Source of the DNA: Anaeramoeba flamelloides
Taxonomy: Eukaryota > Metamonada > Anaeramoebidae
Direction: 5' to 3'
DNA length: 64,000 nucleotides
Assembly: GCA_027625915.1 (NCBI GenBank)
Contig: JANTQA010000012.1
Coordinates: 14,222,501 to 14,286,500 of the forward strand
Positions 1 through 13,560 of this stretch are shown here, in pieces. The translations under genes were made by a program, and so were the position numbers. Under the pieces are notes generated by a model. It was not told the origin of the DNA. It saw nothing but the letters and a program-made list of their open reading frames with translations, and did not search any database. Position 1 is the first letter of the stretch. Each line of letters starts with the position of its first letter.

Positions 1-835
1 AAGTTTGATCCATTTTTCTCATTTTTAAAAACTTCAAAATCCAACCTAATTTCTAAATTATCCAAAAAAAATTATCTTCATTTGAAGAAGAAAGAAATCT
101 TATTGTGTGTAAAGGAATTGTACCCACAAAAATAAACTTTAAAAATGAAACCACCAAGTTCTAAAATAACCCAAATATAAAAAATCTACTTAATTTGAAA
201 AAAAAAATACAATAATTATTTTAAACTTGAAAAAATATAATTTCTTTCTTGAAAGAACAGTTCAAATCAATTTTTTCTTTTTATTGAAAAAAAATCTATA
301 AAAAAAAAAAGACTAAACCATCAAATTAAAAATTCTCCCAAAATACTTTTTTAAAAACCTGGAAAATCCAACTTATAATCTAAAGAAAGAAGTTTCAATT
401 TGATTATTTACAATCAATAATTAATAACCCAATCTTAATTATTTCCGTGAGTTGTTAACAACACAAAGATTAAATATATAAATAAACTTAACAATTATTT
501 CTTAATTATTTAAAGCTTTTCAACAAATAAAAGAATTCTAATACATATTTATAATAAAAAAAAAAAAAAATAGATATTATCAAATAACTGATTTTAATAC
601 AAACAATTCCTTGTTTACACCCTGAATATTTGAACAATAATATTGTAATTTCTTATTATTTTCAAGAAATTTAATAAATATATGTTGAATATAATAGATG
701 ATCAATTTTTTTTAGATCTTCAAGGATTTAATATTTGATTTATTTTGATTGAATTTTTAAAATAAGGTTAAAAGCTTCAATATTATTTGTTCATAAAGAC
801 TCCGAAAAATTATTAAAAGTGAGATTTCATAAAAA
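1..835. repeat. Dispersed repeat, copy A1 (cut by window start)
   Basis: This stretch matches, in the same order and orientation, the interior of the TIR element in the DOCK intron (about 6985-7830). Shared landmarks include a TTGAAGAAGAAAGAAAT-like block near 80 (7070 in the other copy), a GTTTAYACCC block near 612 (7599), a GATTTATTTTGATTG block near 735 (7720) and a GTGAGATTT block near 820 (7806). Weaker similarity may continue to about 955. It ends just before the Ras exon, so it lies in what looks like an intron of the Ras gene. The left end is outside the window. Identity was judged by eye. Confidence 0.75.
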
Positions 836-986
836 TGAAAAATAATAATAATATTTCTAATATTGTTAATTCGATTCACTCAAATTTATCTCAAAAATTT
901 TCATTTTTTAACACAAACAATTATTTGATCAAACCAAAACAAAAATTTAAAAAATAAAATAATCAATTTCAATTTCTAAATTATAG

Positions 987-1319
987 TATATGGAAACTGG
1001 GGATGGTTTTTTAATTGTGTATTCAATGGTAGATAACGCAAGTTTTGAAGAAATACCGGAATTATATCAGCTTGTCTTAAGAGTCAAAGATGCCGAATCA
1101 TTTCCTTGCGTGATGTGCTCAAATAAGTGTGATCTTGAAAGTGGAAGAGAAGTTTCTACAAATGAAGGGAAAAATGTTGCCAAATCTTGTGGTATCCCAT
1201 TTTTTGAAACTTCTGCAAAAACTATGAAGAATATTGAAAATTGCTTTCATGAATTGGTAAGGGTAATTAGGAGGGCAGAAAAGCCTCAAAAACCAAAAAA
1301 AAAATGTACTATTCTATAA
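987..1319 (+). CDS. Ras-family small GTPase, last exon only
   Basis: This is the C-terminal half of a Ras/Rap-type GTPase, a membrane-bound switch that signals when GTP-bound. The exon starts after a TTATAG acceptor (AG at 985-986) and opens with YMETGDGF, the segment that follows the switch II region in Ras. The guanine-binding motif NKCDL and the ETSAK motif are both present. The tail is polybasic (KPKKK) and ends in the CAAX box CTIL; a final Leu favours geranylgeranyl attachment. The P-loop, switch I and DTAG motif are missing. They are not found in the 986 bases upstream, so earlier exons must lie left of the window across an intron of at least 986 bases that holds repeat A1. A broken gene copy is the alternative, but the reading frame here is clean to the CAAX box. 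Confidence 0.85.
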   Translation, partial: YMETGDGFLIVYSMVDNASFEEIPELYQLVLRVKDAESFPCVMCSNKCDLESGREVSTNEGKNVAKSCGIPFFETSAKTMKNIENCFHELVRVIRRAEKPQKPKKKCTIL

Positions 1320-2574
1320 TTCTAATTTCAATAAATTATTTTCTAATTAATTTATTTCTATTGATTTTTTTTTTTCAATTTTCTTTCTTTGTTGATATTT
1401 TTTGTTCCTCGTTTAATAACAAAGAACAAATTGGAAAAAAAAAAGAAGAAAAAAGAATTCCAATATTAAAAAAAAAAATCAAAAGATTCACATCACATGA
1501 AATAATTCTAATAAAATTATAAACTCAAAAATATTTAAATAATGTAATTTTAATTTTTTTTAGATTTGATTTTTTTAATTATTTTTGTTATTATCATTAT
1601 TTATTTTATCATTCGATTAATTGCATTTTTAACAAGTGTAACAAAAAAAAAAAGCTTTTAAACTTATTGTCGGTGTGGATAGCATACTTCAATTGATATA
1701 TTGTTAGTTTCTTAATTCAAAAAATATTTGGTGACACATTTTATAAAATGATTGTATGTTTTTTTTAAGAGTTGATCGATAATTAATCTATTGCCATTAA
1801 TTGAAGATTAAATTAATTAATTAATTGTTGCTAAATATATCCTCTATGTCTTTCCTTCAACGTATTTTAAAGATATTGTGAATTGGTTAGAGTTATTATA
1901 AATTCTGTTACTTAAATTGTTTGTTTTATTCTTTTTAACAGTATGGGTACAGGTGTTTGAAAGGGGGGTTATCAAATATGTACTTTATCATCACTGATTA
2001 TTAGATTGGATATTCATTTCGAAATAAAGAATGTAAAAATGTTTTCAGATGATCTAATTAGTGTATTGAATATGTACAGTTCATAAATGAATAAAGTATT
2101 CAAAATAAACTATATTTCAAAATCATTGACCCATTAAAAAACAAATTTTGAAAATAAATATTGTTATAAATTGAAGTTATCTATTATAATAGAAAAATTA
2201 CTATTTTAAGATTCAGTTCTATAAACTAAGAATATTTGTTTTTCATCTAAAAAAAATAAAAAAAAAAAGTAAAAAAAAATTGAACCATTTATTTTGAAAT
2301 AAGCATTTCATAAAAAATAGAAAATTTAAAAAATTAGAAACACCCATTTATCGATCCTCACAATTTGAATAACTAAATCTAATCTCTTTTTCATATTTGA
2401 AACCAATTTTTTCATTAATTCATCTGTTACTTTTTTCCAATTTTTCTTTTTCGTTTTCCATTTTAACAAAACGCTGTGGAAAAAATAAAAAAGAGATAAA
2501 ATGATTTATTTAAAAACTTTTTATAGTGAAGGGGGGGAACATAAAACAGTACAAAGGCAATTCAAAGTTCAAAT

Positions 2575-2955
2575 ATAAGATGGACCATTTATTATGAAAT
2601 TTAGTTTAATTTATAAAATTTTTCAAGAATTGCCAATGAATTTAAAGATTAATATAAAATTATTAATGTATGGGATTTCTGAAATACAATACTTAGGAAT
2701 GTGGCATGAAAAAAAAGATAACTTTTTACAAGAAAATGTATAGATATTTCAAATTATTTATTTTTAAAGGGTATTACAAGCAAAATTATCAATTGGATTA
2801 AAAAAAAAATATTATTTGATCTCTAAAAAAATAATAAAAACAAAATAACAAAGTATTTCCTTTCAATAACAAAATATCTTCCAAGAAATGATGGATTTTT
2901 TAAAAAATTATTAATGTTATGTTTATATTCAAGAGTAGATAAAAAAATATTGTAT
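2575..2955 (+). mobile_element. Decayed LINE reverse transcriptase fragment
   Basis: The + strand reads like the part of the reverse transcriptase just after the YADD box in the LINE at 33.3 kb. It has a GPFI block where that copy has GPLI, then an IFQELPMN block against IFEIIKRFGMN, then QYLGMWHEKK against IYLGIWLEKN. The match then fades towards a TA microsatellite. The YADD motif itself and both ends are missing, so this is a short relic of the same or a sister family. The alignment was made by eye. Confidence 0.5.
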
Positions 2956-2958
2956 TTA

Positions 2959-2961
<3 letters not shown>

Positions 2962-2988
<27 letters not shown>
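2962..2988. repeat. TA microsatellite
   Basis: Uninterrupted (TA)n run. Similar runs occur at about 18154-18183, 28316-28331, 32126-32155, 50404-50432 and 60189-60215. Confidence 0.95.
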
Positions 2989-2991
<3 letters not shown>

Positions 2992-3310
2992 GACTGTATT
3001 GAATCGAAGCCCATTTAAATTATACAAAGTTAGTTTAAAAAAAACTTAGTCATGGTTTGTAATTAATTTTAGCTAATTAACTAGAGTATATATTGTTTTT
3101 TTTTTTATACTTTATCTAGTTAATTAGATGGAAGATTATTACCCTTTTATGAACGTGGTTTTTTAGTAACTTAAGAAATGTTTTTAGGTATGTGAGAGAA
3201 GGTTAGAGAGAAATTTTTATATCAAATTATAATCAACACCTAATTTAATGTTATTTTTTTACTATTAACACATTCTTCATACTTCAATTTATTTTTAAAT
3301 TATTTCAAAG

Positions 3311-3898
3311 TTATATCTAAGAAAGTGGGGTAAATTAATTTTAAAATTTCTCTATTAAACTTAATCCTCAAAAAGGTATTTAAATATCCAAAAATTATTA
3401 AATACCATTTATTGATTCTTGATAATAATTCAATTTGTTTCTTATTTTATTATTATAAAAATGAATTAAATTTTCTGATCTCGATTTTATCTGATATTTG
3501 TTAAGGAGTGAAAATTGGTGTTTATTATTTTCTTTTTGATTGAAAAAAAAAATTTTTCATAGGCTTTTTAATCTCAACAAATCTTCAAATTGAATTGAAA
3601 AAGATATATCTGCGTTTGAATATTTAAAAAAATATTTGTGATTGGCATAACATATTGCCAGTTTTTTATTGAAATTGGTCATACATTTTTTTCATCAAAA
3701 GAAAGTGGTTTTTTTTTTTCATTTTTTAAAAAAAATTCAATATATATATATTGTGAAATAAATACCTAGTCATTGATTCAATCGTTTTTCATATTAAACT
3801 TAATTTTGGATTGTTGGTCAATTAATACCTTCACTAAAAACAATGATTTTTTATAAAATATATATAAAAAAATTCCCCACTTTTTTGGAAATACCTTA
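3311..3898. mobile_element. TIR element D, copy D1 (about 590 bp, intergenic)
   Basis: The right end reads CCCCACTTTTTTGGAAATACCTTA. The left end is a worn inverted copy (TTATATCTAAGAAAGTGGGG). Its interior aligns in order with the element at 48091-49976: a GATATTT..GTGAAAA block, a TTTTCTTTTTGAT block, CATATTGCCAG(T)TTTTTATTGAAATTGG and AGTCATTGATTCAAT all recur. The flanking TA dinucleotides suit a Tc1/mariner-type element. There is no open reading frame, so it is non-autonomous. This copy lacks the C insertion carried by D2. Confidence 0.7.
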
Positions 3899-4346
3899 AA
3901 GTTGTTAAAATAACTCTTATCGGCTAGGTCAATAAAAAAAAAAATACAAAAAATTAAAAACAAATACCTATTTTATCTATTAATCTTTAATTTTTAATAT
4001 CAACGAACATGATAATATGGGATCAGTAAACGTGACATTGATTTCTTACCATTCTACAATTAATTAAATTAATGGATAAGGAATTATCAAGTTGGAAATT
4101 ATTCATAAAAAATAGAGTTAATTTTTGAGAGAATAATTTATATCAAAAAAAAAACTAAAAAAATATTAAAATTATTGACAATTTTTAAAAATTACAATTC
4201 ACTAATTTAATAGTTCCAGAAAGTATAAAGAGGTTTATTTTCAAAATTGATTTTAATTTTGGTATACTTTTGGATCGTTAATAAGAAGTTGAATTAGAAT
4301 TATTGATCAAAAAAAAAAAGAAAATAATATCACACATTCATTATTA

Positions 4347-4542
4347 CAATCAGCTCCTCACTAAGGTATAAACGTTCAAAGAAAATTAAGGCTCAAAAAC
4401 AATTTAAAATTAACACACAACTTATGGTTTCAAGAAAAATAATTTCATTAAAAAAAAAGTCTGTATTTTGTGCCTTAATTTGAGATTTTTTTGTTTAATT
4501 AATTTTTTTTGAAAGTTTGTTTCTTAAAAGTGAAACTGACTG
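4347..4542. mobile_element. MITE family I, copy I0 (oldest-looking)
   Basis: A 196-bp copy of the family seen at 51948 and 61679. The right arm is clear (TGCCTTAATTTGAGATTTTTTTG, then AAGTTTG, then AAAGTGAAACTGACTG). The left arm is worn (CAATCAG, then TTAAGGCTCAAAAAC). A TA dinucleotide precedes the left end. The arms no longer pair well, so this copy looks older than the others. Confidence 0.75.
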
Positions 4543-5455
4543 AAGAGAAAGTGTTGGTTTTTTTTTCTGAGGATTGGCATTGTTGTTTCTTACAGTTTAA
4601 TATTTTTTTGTGATAGAATTAACAATAATATTTGTAGAACCAATTTTGGTGTCTAGTTATTTGAACCAACCTTAAATTTTCAATCCAATATTAGGTAAAT
4701 ATCACTCAAAATCGTAAACAATTTTAAAACTTGTACGCTACTGAAATGCTATTTTAGAAATTAGTTGTTGATTTTTTTAGTCCTTCATTTTTGTTGGTTG
4801 ATACCAAAAAAAATAAAATAAGTTTTTCTTCTTTTTCTCCTTTTATAAAGTCAGATAACTTTTCTTTCAAAATTGTTCTTTACAGAGAAAACTTGTAAGA
4901 TCAACTCTTTTTCTAAAGTTTGTTCACTTTTAAACAATGTTAGTTAATTAAAAAACTTTTCAAAAAAATTTAAAAAAGGAAAAGTTAATAAACAAAGTGT
5001 TCACATTAATTTGAATTTATTGTTCTGTAACATTTCAAAAAAAAGTACTCTCATTAAATCTCAAAAAAACGATTTCCAATTCCATACTCTCCAAACATAA
5101 AATCTTGCAACACCAGTCTCAATTTTTAGGTGTTTTTTGAGGAAATCTAATTTATCAAAATAACAAAGACTCTTCTTTTAATTTGTTACTTGAATAAATT
5201 TTTACTTTTAACCAAGTTTTAATGAATTTCTGTCTTCTTTTGAATCCCAAAATTATGTTGTTAAAATTTCTTTGTTTTTTATTTAAAAATAAATTTATAT
5301 TAGGAAATCAAATTATATTTCTTGACAGATCTTAATTTTATCGAACAAACAGAACAAGAACTTGAATTTTGTCATCAAGTCTCTTTTTAACAATTTTCAT
5401 TTTATCATTTTCTGTTTTGTAAATTGTGCTAATTATTTTCAAATAAAACTTTTAA

Positions 5456-8400
5456 ATGAGTGTTCTAAATGAGCTTTTTCAAGAAGAAGAAATTCATGAC
5501 ACACTTGAAAATGGACTAGAAGAAGACAAAACAGATCAGCAATTGATCCTTTTACAAAATAGCGAACACAAAGAAGAATGTAGCATTCCTTCAGATTTTA
5601 TTGAAATGTCAATAATAGAGGCCAACAGTCGGATTGAAAACCCTTTGCCTGTAAATCCCAATTTTTCATTTCTTATTTTTGTTTTTCTTTTTTTTTTTAT
5701 TTTACAAATTTTTTAAAAGCTTTGTTTCAAAAAAAGAAAAAAATAATTAATTACTTTGAGTAATAAGAGTAACGGCAAAACAACAATTTAATTCCAAAAA
5801 AACAAATTCGATCAATTCGATTTTTTTCAGTTTCTTTTTTTAAAATGACAACAGACAAAAGCCTTAAAAAAAACAAATAAAATGCTAAATGAAAATGGTA
5901 AACTATTAAACCCAATTTTAGTTAAATTCCTTCAACGAGCTATCATAAATATTACTGCTACTAAGTGTTTTTTGTGTGAAAAAAGGGATCTTCCAAAACC
6001 CGATCTTTTTAATTCTGGAACCTATTTGGTTATCTAAAAAGAAATTTTTCATTCGACCGATCAGACAAAAAACTGTTGATCAATAGTTTTATAAAAGTTT
6101 TCAAGTGTCTTTTAAACAGTTGACATACTTGAATTATCCTATTTTTAGGAAATTATTAAAAAAACTTTTTTGATAACACCCTTTTCAAACGACTTTACCC
6201 AAACTGTTAAAAAGAAGTAACCAAACAATTTGAGCACAAATTTTAAAATAACTCTAACCAAACGAGTGCTTAAATTTCTTGAAATTTAAAAAGTTCGAAA
6301 AAAATGAAGTGAAAACGATTTAAATGATAAACTCTGACAGAACATTCGAGAAAAACACACCAAAGATATTTTAAAAAAGTGAGGATTTTTTTAAATATCT
6401 TTTGAATTTTTTTATTTTAAAAAAGTGAGAACTTTTTCAGAATAAAAACCATGCTATCTGAAAGTTTTTTATTTTAATAAAAAGAAAGAAAGGTATAACC
6501 TTTAAATGTGATGTCGAAGTTGGAGTGGGAAGAAAAGCCCCTTTTTTCAAAAAAGAACTTTTTTTGGTTCTTTGACTCGGAACCAAAAAAAATAATCTAG
6601 TAAATTTAATAGCAAATTTCAAAAAAAATTACTTTCTCTTGAAATAGAAAATAAAAAGTAAAAATTTGATTAGTATAAGACCTGTCATACTTTAAAAGCC
6701 CTATTCCCATTATAAAAGCAAAAAATGTCCATTTTTAATCAATCTCCTTTTTCAAAAACACCATGAACAAAAGATTGACTGAAATGTAAAAATGATTACT
6801 ATTCAAACCTAGCCAAATACTTGGTTCAAAACTCTAACTTTTAGATATTCCAAAAAAGTTATTTCAAAAAAAGTTATGATAAAAAAGTTAATTTAAAAAA
6901 AAATGACAAAAAAAATGGCCGTTTTTTGCTTTGATAATGGGACTAGGGCTTTAATGCTATTTTCTGAAAAAAAATTATTATTTTTAAAATTTTGATCAAT
7001 TTTTCTCCTTTTTCAAAAAAGTTCAAAATTCAACATATTTTCAAATTATTTCAAAAAAAATTATTTTCATTGAAGAAGAAAGAAATATTATTGTCTATCA
7101 AGGAAGTGTATAAAAATAGAATTAAAATAAAACTACCAATTTTTGGAATAACCCATTATAAAAAATCAACTTAATTGCAAAAAAATTTTACAATAATTAT
7201 TTCAAACTTGTAAAAAATCTAATTTTTTGATTCAAAGAACAGTCCAAATCAATTTTTTTTCGGGATTGAAAAAAAAAAAACGAGAAAAACAACCAAACCA
7301 TTAAATTCAAAAATTTTTCCCAAAATACCTTTTTTAAAACCTGTAAAATTCAACTTATAACTTAAAGTAATACCTTTTAAAATGATTATTTTTAATCAAT
7401 GGGAATTAATAATTCAATCTTTATTATTTTAGTGGGTTATTAATAATTCAAAGATTAACCGTTTCAATATATTTTACAATTATTTCTCAATTTTTTAATA
7501 TTTTCAAATAGATAAGAGAAATTAAATCAAATAATTCTAATAATAAAATATTAATAGATATTATCAAAAACCTCTATTTAAATAATAACAGTACATTGTT
7601 TATACCCCGGATATTTGAAAAAAAAATATTACAAGTCTTTTATTTTTCAAGAAATTAAAATAAAATATTTAAAAATAAAATAAATGATCAATTTTTTCTG
7701 ATCTTCAATTTGTTAAATATTTGATTTATTTTGATTGTATTTTTAAAATAAGATTAAATTTGAAAACTGTTATTTGTTCATACAAACTATCAGAAATTAC
7801 TATAAGTGAGATTTAATAAAAAAAAAAAAATGTTTGGCAAATTATTCTGTTTTTTGATTCAAAAAACCAAAATAAAAAGGATAAAATCTTATTACTTAAA
7901 ATTTAATTGAAAAAAAATGAACTCTTTTAAAATGATTAACTCATTTCTCTAAAGTTGGCAATGGGTTTGTTTATAGTATGATTGAACCCTTGTGTAAATA
8001 AGTACCTTTGCGAAAAAAAAAAAATAATAGTGAGTTACTAGTCACTCAAGACCTTTTCAAAAAAAAATAATGTTTTAAAAGAGTGAAGAATAAAAAAAAA
8101 AAAACTTAAAAGAGTTTTTCTTCCTTTTTCAACCACTGTGACATCTTAAAATGTTTATTTATTTATTTCTTTTTATTAAAATAGAAAATTCAGAAAACAT
8201 GGTTTTTATTCTGAAAACAGTTCTCACTTTTTTAAAAAAAAAAAACTTCAAAAGATATTTAAAATATTCCTCACTTTTTTAAAACTTTATTTTTTGAAAA
8301 AGTTTTAATTTTATCAATCTGAAAAAAATACAAAGTAACCGCTTTTTTACAATAACTATATAAAAAAATTATTACACAAAAGTTTTTATAATTGTTTCAT

Positions 8401-11400
8401 AAGCAATTTATAAATAACAACAACACTATTACATAAAAACACACTTTCAAAAGGTTGAATATTATAATTTCTTTTCCTGAAAGTTATAGTTTTTTTTTGG
8501 AAGAGTTGTTAGAATTTTTATTTATTTTTATTTATAATCTCAAACCATACTGGCACCTGTAAAAATTCAACAAGGTTCTTGTGACTAATAGATCTTCCTT
8601 TCATTTTTTCTTTAATTTTTTCAAAAAAATAATTTTTATTATTTTTGAATTAACGGATTAGCAACCACAAAGCCAAAACTTTCCCTTTTTTATCAATTTC
8701 AAATAGGATCAAAAAACAAAATTTTTAACTTTGTGTAAGGTCTAGTTGATTTTTAATATTCAAAGAACTTTTTTGGAAAATATTTTATTAAAATTTTTTT
8801 CACCTTTTGATAGAAACAAAGTTTAGATATACTACTCTCTTAAATAATGACCAAATTTGAATTTTTTGAACTTTTTATCAATTAAAATAGCAAATTTTTT
8901 TTTTATTAACAAAAAAATAAATATCTAAATAATTATATAACAAAACAATCTTTATATTAATAGTTATCTTATGAAGAATTACCAGACACGTCTTTTGTTA
9001 GATTTTGTATTGAATTATTAACTCCGATAATTACAACAATAAATTGGAAGTATCGGGAGTATTATGATAAAAATGCAAAGATACCTTACAAAAGGTCATT
9101 CCCACCATTAACATTAACCAATGAAAGGGGTTATGAAATAGATAAAGTTGTTGATGAAAATGAAATTTTTGATAAAGATCAATCAATTATTGACCACTTT
9201 TTAGGATTAAATCACAATAACAAAAATGAAAACATGAAAAAAAAGAGAGAACAAAGCATCTCTTTAGATGAAGTTGATTTTGGATTTCTTTCTTTATTAA
9301 ATTTTGATAATAACCAATTAAATGAAAATGAAAATGAAAATGAAAATAAAAATAAAAATAAAAAGGAAAATGAAAATGAAAATGAAAATGAAAATGAAAA
9401 CGAAAATGAAAATGAAAATGAAAACGAAAACGAAAATGAAAATGAAAATGAAAACCAAGGAGAAAAATCAAAAGAAAATCAAGAAGAAAAAAAAGAAGAA
9501 GAAGAAGAAGAAAAAAAAAAATATCAAGAAAAAGAAGGATATCAGTCACAAATAGAAACAGTTGATGAAACAATGAAAAAAAAATCAATTAATATAGTCA
9601 AAAACTCCACAACTGTGCGAGTATTAAAATCTGATTTAAAACTATCTTTATTAAATTCCAATTTAAAAACACTAATTGATCTAAATAAAAAAGTAAGAAG
9701 CCAATATTCTACAAAAAATTTTTTTGGTACTTTTATGAAAATTAATCATAACCAACTGAACATTGATGAAAGGATTCCAACAACACCATATCAAAAACCT
9801 AATAAGAAAAAAATAATCTTTGAGCCAATCAAATTACATTTTGAATATGGCAATTATGAACCATTTTTTTGTTCTGCTTCGCTATACGATTTAGAGAAAA
9901 GGATCAAGCTATCTGAAAATTATTATTTTGAAGTAAATTCTGAAGAAATAAGATCTTGTGAAATTTATAACAATAGAATAATTCATAAAGAAACACAAGT
10001 ACCTAAGGCGATCTTCCAAGTTACGGAACCATTTGATTCGATTTATTTAGTGATTAGAATAGAAAAATATTTCCAAGGCAATTGCGATACTGTTGTCGTG
10101 CCTTATATTAAATCAAATTCCAAATTGACTTCCAAATCAGCGATTACTAAATTCCAAAAGCAAGTTCAGCAATCCTGCCAGACTTTTAAGAGGCATAAAC
10201 AGCCCTTTGCCTTTACCGTTTTCCATTTGTTTGGTAGAAATCAAGTTTTATTACAAGATTTGTCACAGGGTATTAATTTATTCCCCATTAATAAGGCAAA
10301 AAACTTTTATTCTGATAAAAAATTATCCGCTTATATTGAGCAGGGCTCAAAAACATCGACTTTCTCAAAACAAAAAATCATTCCTGGCTATTTTAGATTC
10401 AAAATATTGGAACTTTCAACTTTTGAAGAAGATAATAAAAAAAATAATTATATTACTATAAACCCTAGTTTTAAAAAAATTATTAATAATCAATCGAGCA
10501 CAGATAATAAGATGAATAATCAAAATGATGATGAAAATGATGATGAAAATGAAAATGATGATGATGATAATAATAATAGTCAACAACAACAAAAATCAAA
10601 CCAGGAAATTAATTCGATAGAGATACAAGAATTTGATCGAATACCTCAAGAAATTCCAAATAATTATTTTGTTCATAATTTATATTTATATTTGAAAAGA
10701 ATTAAATTATCAAAACGAAATGTAAAAACAATTTTAATAAAAATTGAATTTAAAAATACTGATGTATTAAAATTGCCAGGATTGCCCTTATTCTATGGGC
10801 AAATTAATGAAACAAGATTAAAGTCTCAGACCTATAACAAAATCCAAAACCTATCCAAAAAAACAGAATTCTACGATGAAATCAAAATAAAATTAAATTT
10901 GCAATTCAATGAAAAAGATCATTTATTATTTACTTATTACAATGTTGAAAAGCAAAAGATCTCAAAAGAGCCCATTGGTTATAGTGTTTTACCAATAAAC
11001 CCAAGAAGTTTAATCCACAGCAAAAAGAAATCAATAAAAATATTTTCTGAAATTGATCCAGTTAATTATTTAAGTTTAATTAATAATGAAAATAATAAGA
11101 AAAATCAACAAAAGCAAAATGAAAAAAATAATGAAAAAAATAAAAAAAGATTAAATAAAAATCATTTAATAATCCAAACCAAATTAGTAAGTACCATTCT
11201 GCCAAAAAATAAATTATTATTAAACTTTTTTTTGGATTTTGAAAAGATTAAAAAAAACAATGAAGATTATCGACATTTTTTAAAATCCTCAAAAAATATT
11301 CTTCAAATCCCATATTTGATGAAAATTAATTATTTCCATATTATTTTGGAAATGTTTTTTAATATAATGAAAATAAATAATGAAAAGATCCAAGTTAATA

Positions 11401-12721
11401 CTTTTAATAATTTATTACAATTTTTAAAAACAGTTAGAAAGGAAGAAAGAAAATACAGTACAAAAAACCATTCAATATTAAAATACTATTTAGATAACTA
11501 TTTTAATTATTTTTTAAAGGAAAATTACAACAACAACAACAACAATAATAATAATAATAATGATTACAATGAGAACGATAATGATTACAATGAGAATGAT
11601 AATAATTACAATAATGAAGTAAATTATGATGAATTATTTTTTTCAATTTTTTTAAGAATTTGGGTTGATCAATTAGTAATTGAATCCAAAAATTTTATCA
11701 AGAAAATTGAATCAATCTATATATATAATTCTTGGTTTTTATTCGGATTGTTATCGAAATCAATGGCGTATTATTTAAAGAATAATTTAGACAATTATGA
11801 TTATGATTATGAGTACGAGTATGAGTATGAGTATGAGTATGAGTATGAGGAGGATAACTATTACAATGAAAATAAGAAGCCGGTATTTAGTAATACATTC
11901 TTGAAAAATATTGAAAATTTAATTGACCTGTTAAGAATTCAAGTAGAAGCGAATACGATTAGATCATTATTAACTTCAAAGTCGTTGAATAAGAACATTG
12001 CCTATTTTATAAAAGATTTGTTATTAATAACAAATAAAAATACAAATATACTTATTATTAAGAATTACTTAAAAAATTTAAAAGTTAAAAACGAAAATTT
12101 AGTCGGGTTAATTGATTTAAAAATTAATTTTTTAAGAATAATTTTAGATCATGAATTTTATATTCAATTAAATTTTCCCTATTTATATCCGTTGGGCGAT
12201 ATTAAAAATGAATTAAATTATTTGTGTAACAAATATTTTTTAGTTGGATTACTTCAACAATTGTTTTTTCAAATTTTAAACACTGTTACAACAAATCAGT
12301 TGGACATCTGTATTACACCCGTTTATAATTTATTTACAACCCTATTGGTTAAGCATGATACAAATAAGGCATATTCAAAAAAATTCAGAAAAAAAATAAT
12401 TACAATGTATTTCCCATTTGCTATTATTTTGATTCAAAATTCGAATAAAATTGAAGAATGCTCATTGTATGTGAAAAAAAAATTATTGACATTATTTTCA
12501 TATATTTTAAACAATATGGACAAACAATATTTTTTTGATTGGTATTTTAAACAGAATTATATCAAAAAAATTAAATTTTTAAACTTATTATTAAAAGCAA
12601 TAAAAGTTTTTGAATATAAACCCGAAGAAAGTTTCAATCAGATTTCCAATATGAATGAAAATATTGAAAAAAATGAAAAAAATGCTTTAGAAACTGATAA
12701 TAATAATAATAATAATAGTAG

Positions 12722-12752
<31 letters not shown>

Positions 12753-13527
12753 GTTAATAGTAATATTAATAAGACCATAAATAAACAAAATACATTAAAG
12801 CACACTTTATCAACAGAAAATTTAGCCAAATTAAATAAAAATATTACTTCAGGCTTTAAAACTATCAGCTTTAAAAATAATAATCAAAATAGTAAGAATA
12901 ATAAACCAGGATCGTTATTTTTAGATGATTTTGCTTTTGACCAATATAATAATGAACATAGTAGCCTAAATAATAATAATATTAATAATATTAATAATAT
13001 TAATAATAGTAGTAGTAATCTTGAAAATAATAGCAACAACAATAACGAAAATGATAACAATGCCCTTGATTATAATGATTTATTAAAACACCAATCAATT
13101 CAAAATTTAAATAGCGCGCAGAGCAATATAAAAGGCATTAACAAATCCCCAATTCAACAATTGGAAGAAGCAATTAATAAAAGACCCAAAAATTTAAGTT
13201 CAAATAAATTCAGAAGAAAGTCTCTAAATAATCAAAATAATGTTTCTTCAAGTCAAGTCAGGAAATGGACTGTAGTTAAATATAATCAAACTTTAAAAAA
13301 AAAAAGAAAATCAAAAAAATTTAAAGATAAAAATTTAATTAAAAATAATAATTCAAACAAAACTAAAAAAAAAATTACAAAAAAAAAAAGGCTTTCCTCA
13401 CAAATAAACTTAATTATAGTATCAATTTTAGAAGATTTATTAATTAAATTAGAACCAAATTTTATAAAAAAAGAAATTGAAATAACTAATGATAATAATA
13501 ATAATAATAATAATAATGATAATAATG

Positions 13528-13560
<33 letters not shown>

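Larger units (their letters stand above)
1320..5455. other. Intergenic region, Ras 3' side to DOCK
   Basis: About 4.1 kb with no convincing gene. It holds a LINE scrap (about 2575-2955), a TA microsatellite, a small hairpin (about 3074-3128, arms reading CTAATTAACTAGA and its complement), TIR element D1 and TIR element I0. The remainder is AT-rich sequence in which I see no structure. Confidence 0.6.
6366..8285. mobile_element. TIR element A in DOCK intron 1 (about 1.9 kb)
   Basis: Inverted arms of about 175 bp lie at about 6366-6540 and 8110-8285. They share TTTTAAAAAAGTGAGG, AAATATCTTTTGAA, AAAAAGTGAGAAC, TCAGAATAAAAACCATG and ATTTTAATAAAAAGAAA in matching order. The element fills more than half of the 3313-bp intron. 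Its interior contains MITE E and a block shared with repeat A1 at the window start. No transposase ORF is present. The outermost ends and any target duplication are blurred. Confidence 0.7.

Noticed and set aside
3060-3130. Small hairpin with CTAATTAACTAGA arms as a possible terminator
   Set aside because: Eukaryotic setting, AT-only palindrome, no gene ends nearby.
9187-9588. Minus-strand ORF rich in Phe, His and Leu
   Set aside because: It is the antisense of the GAAAAT repeat in the DOCK exon; composition follows from the repeat.
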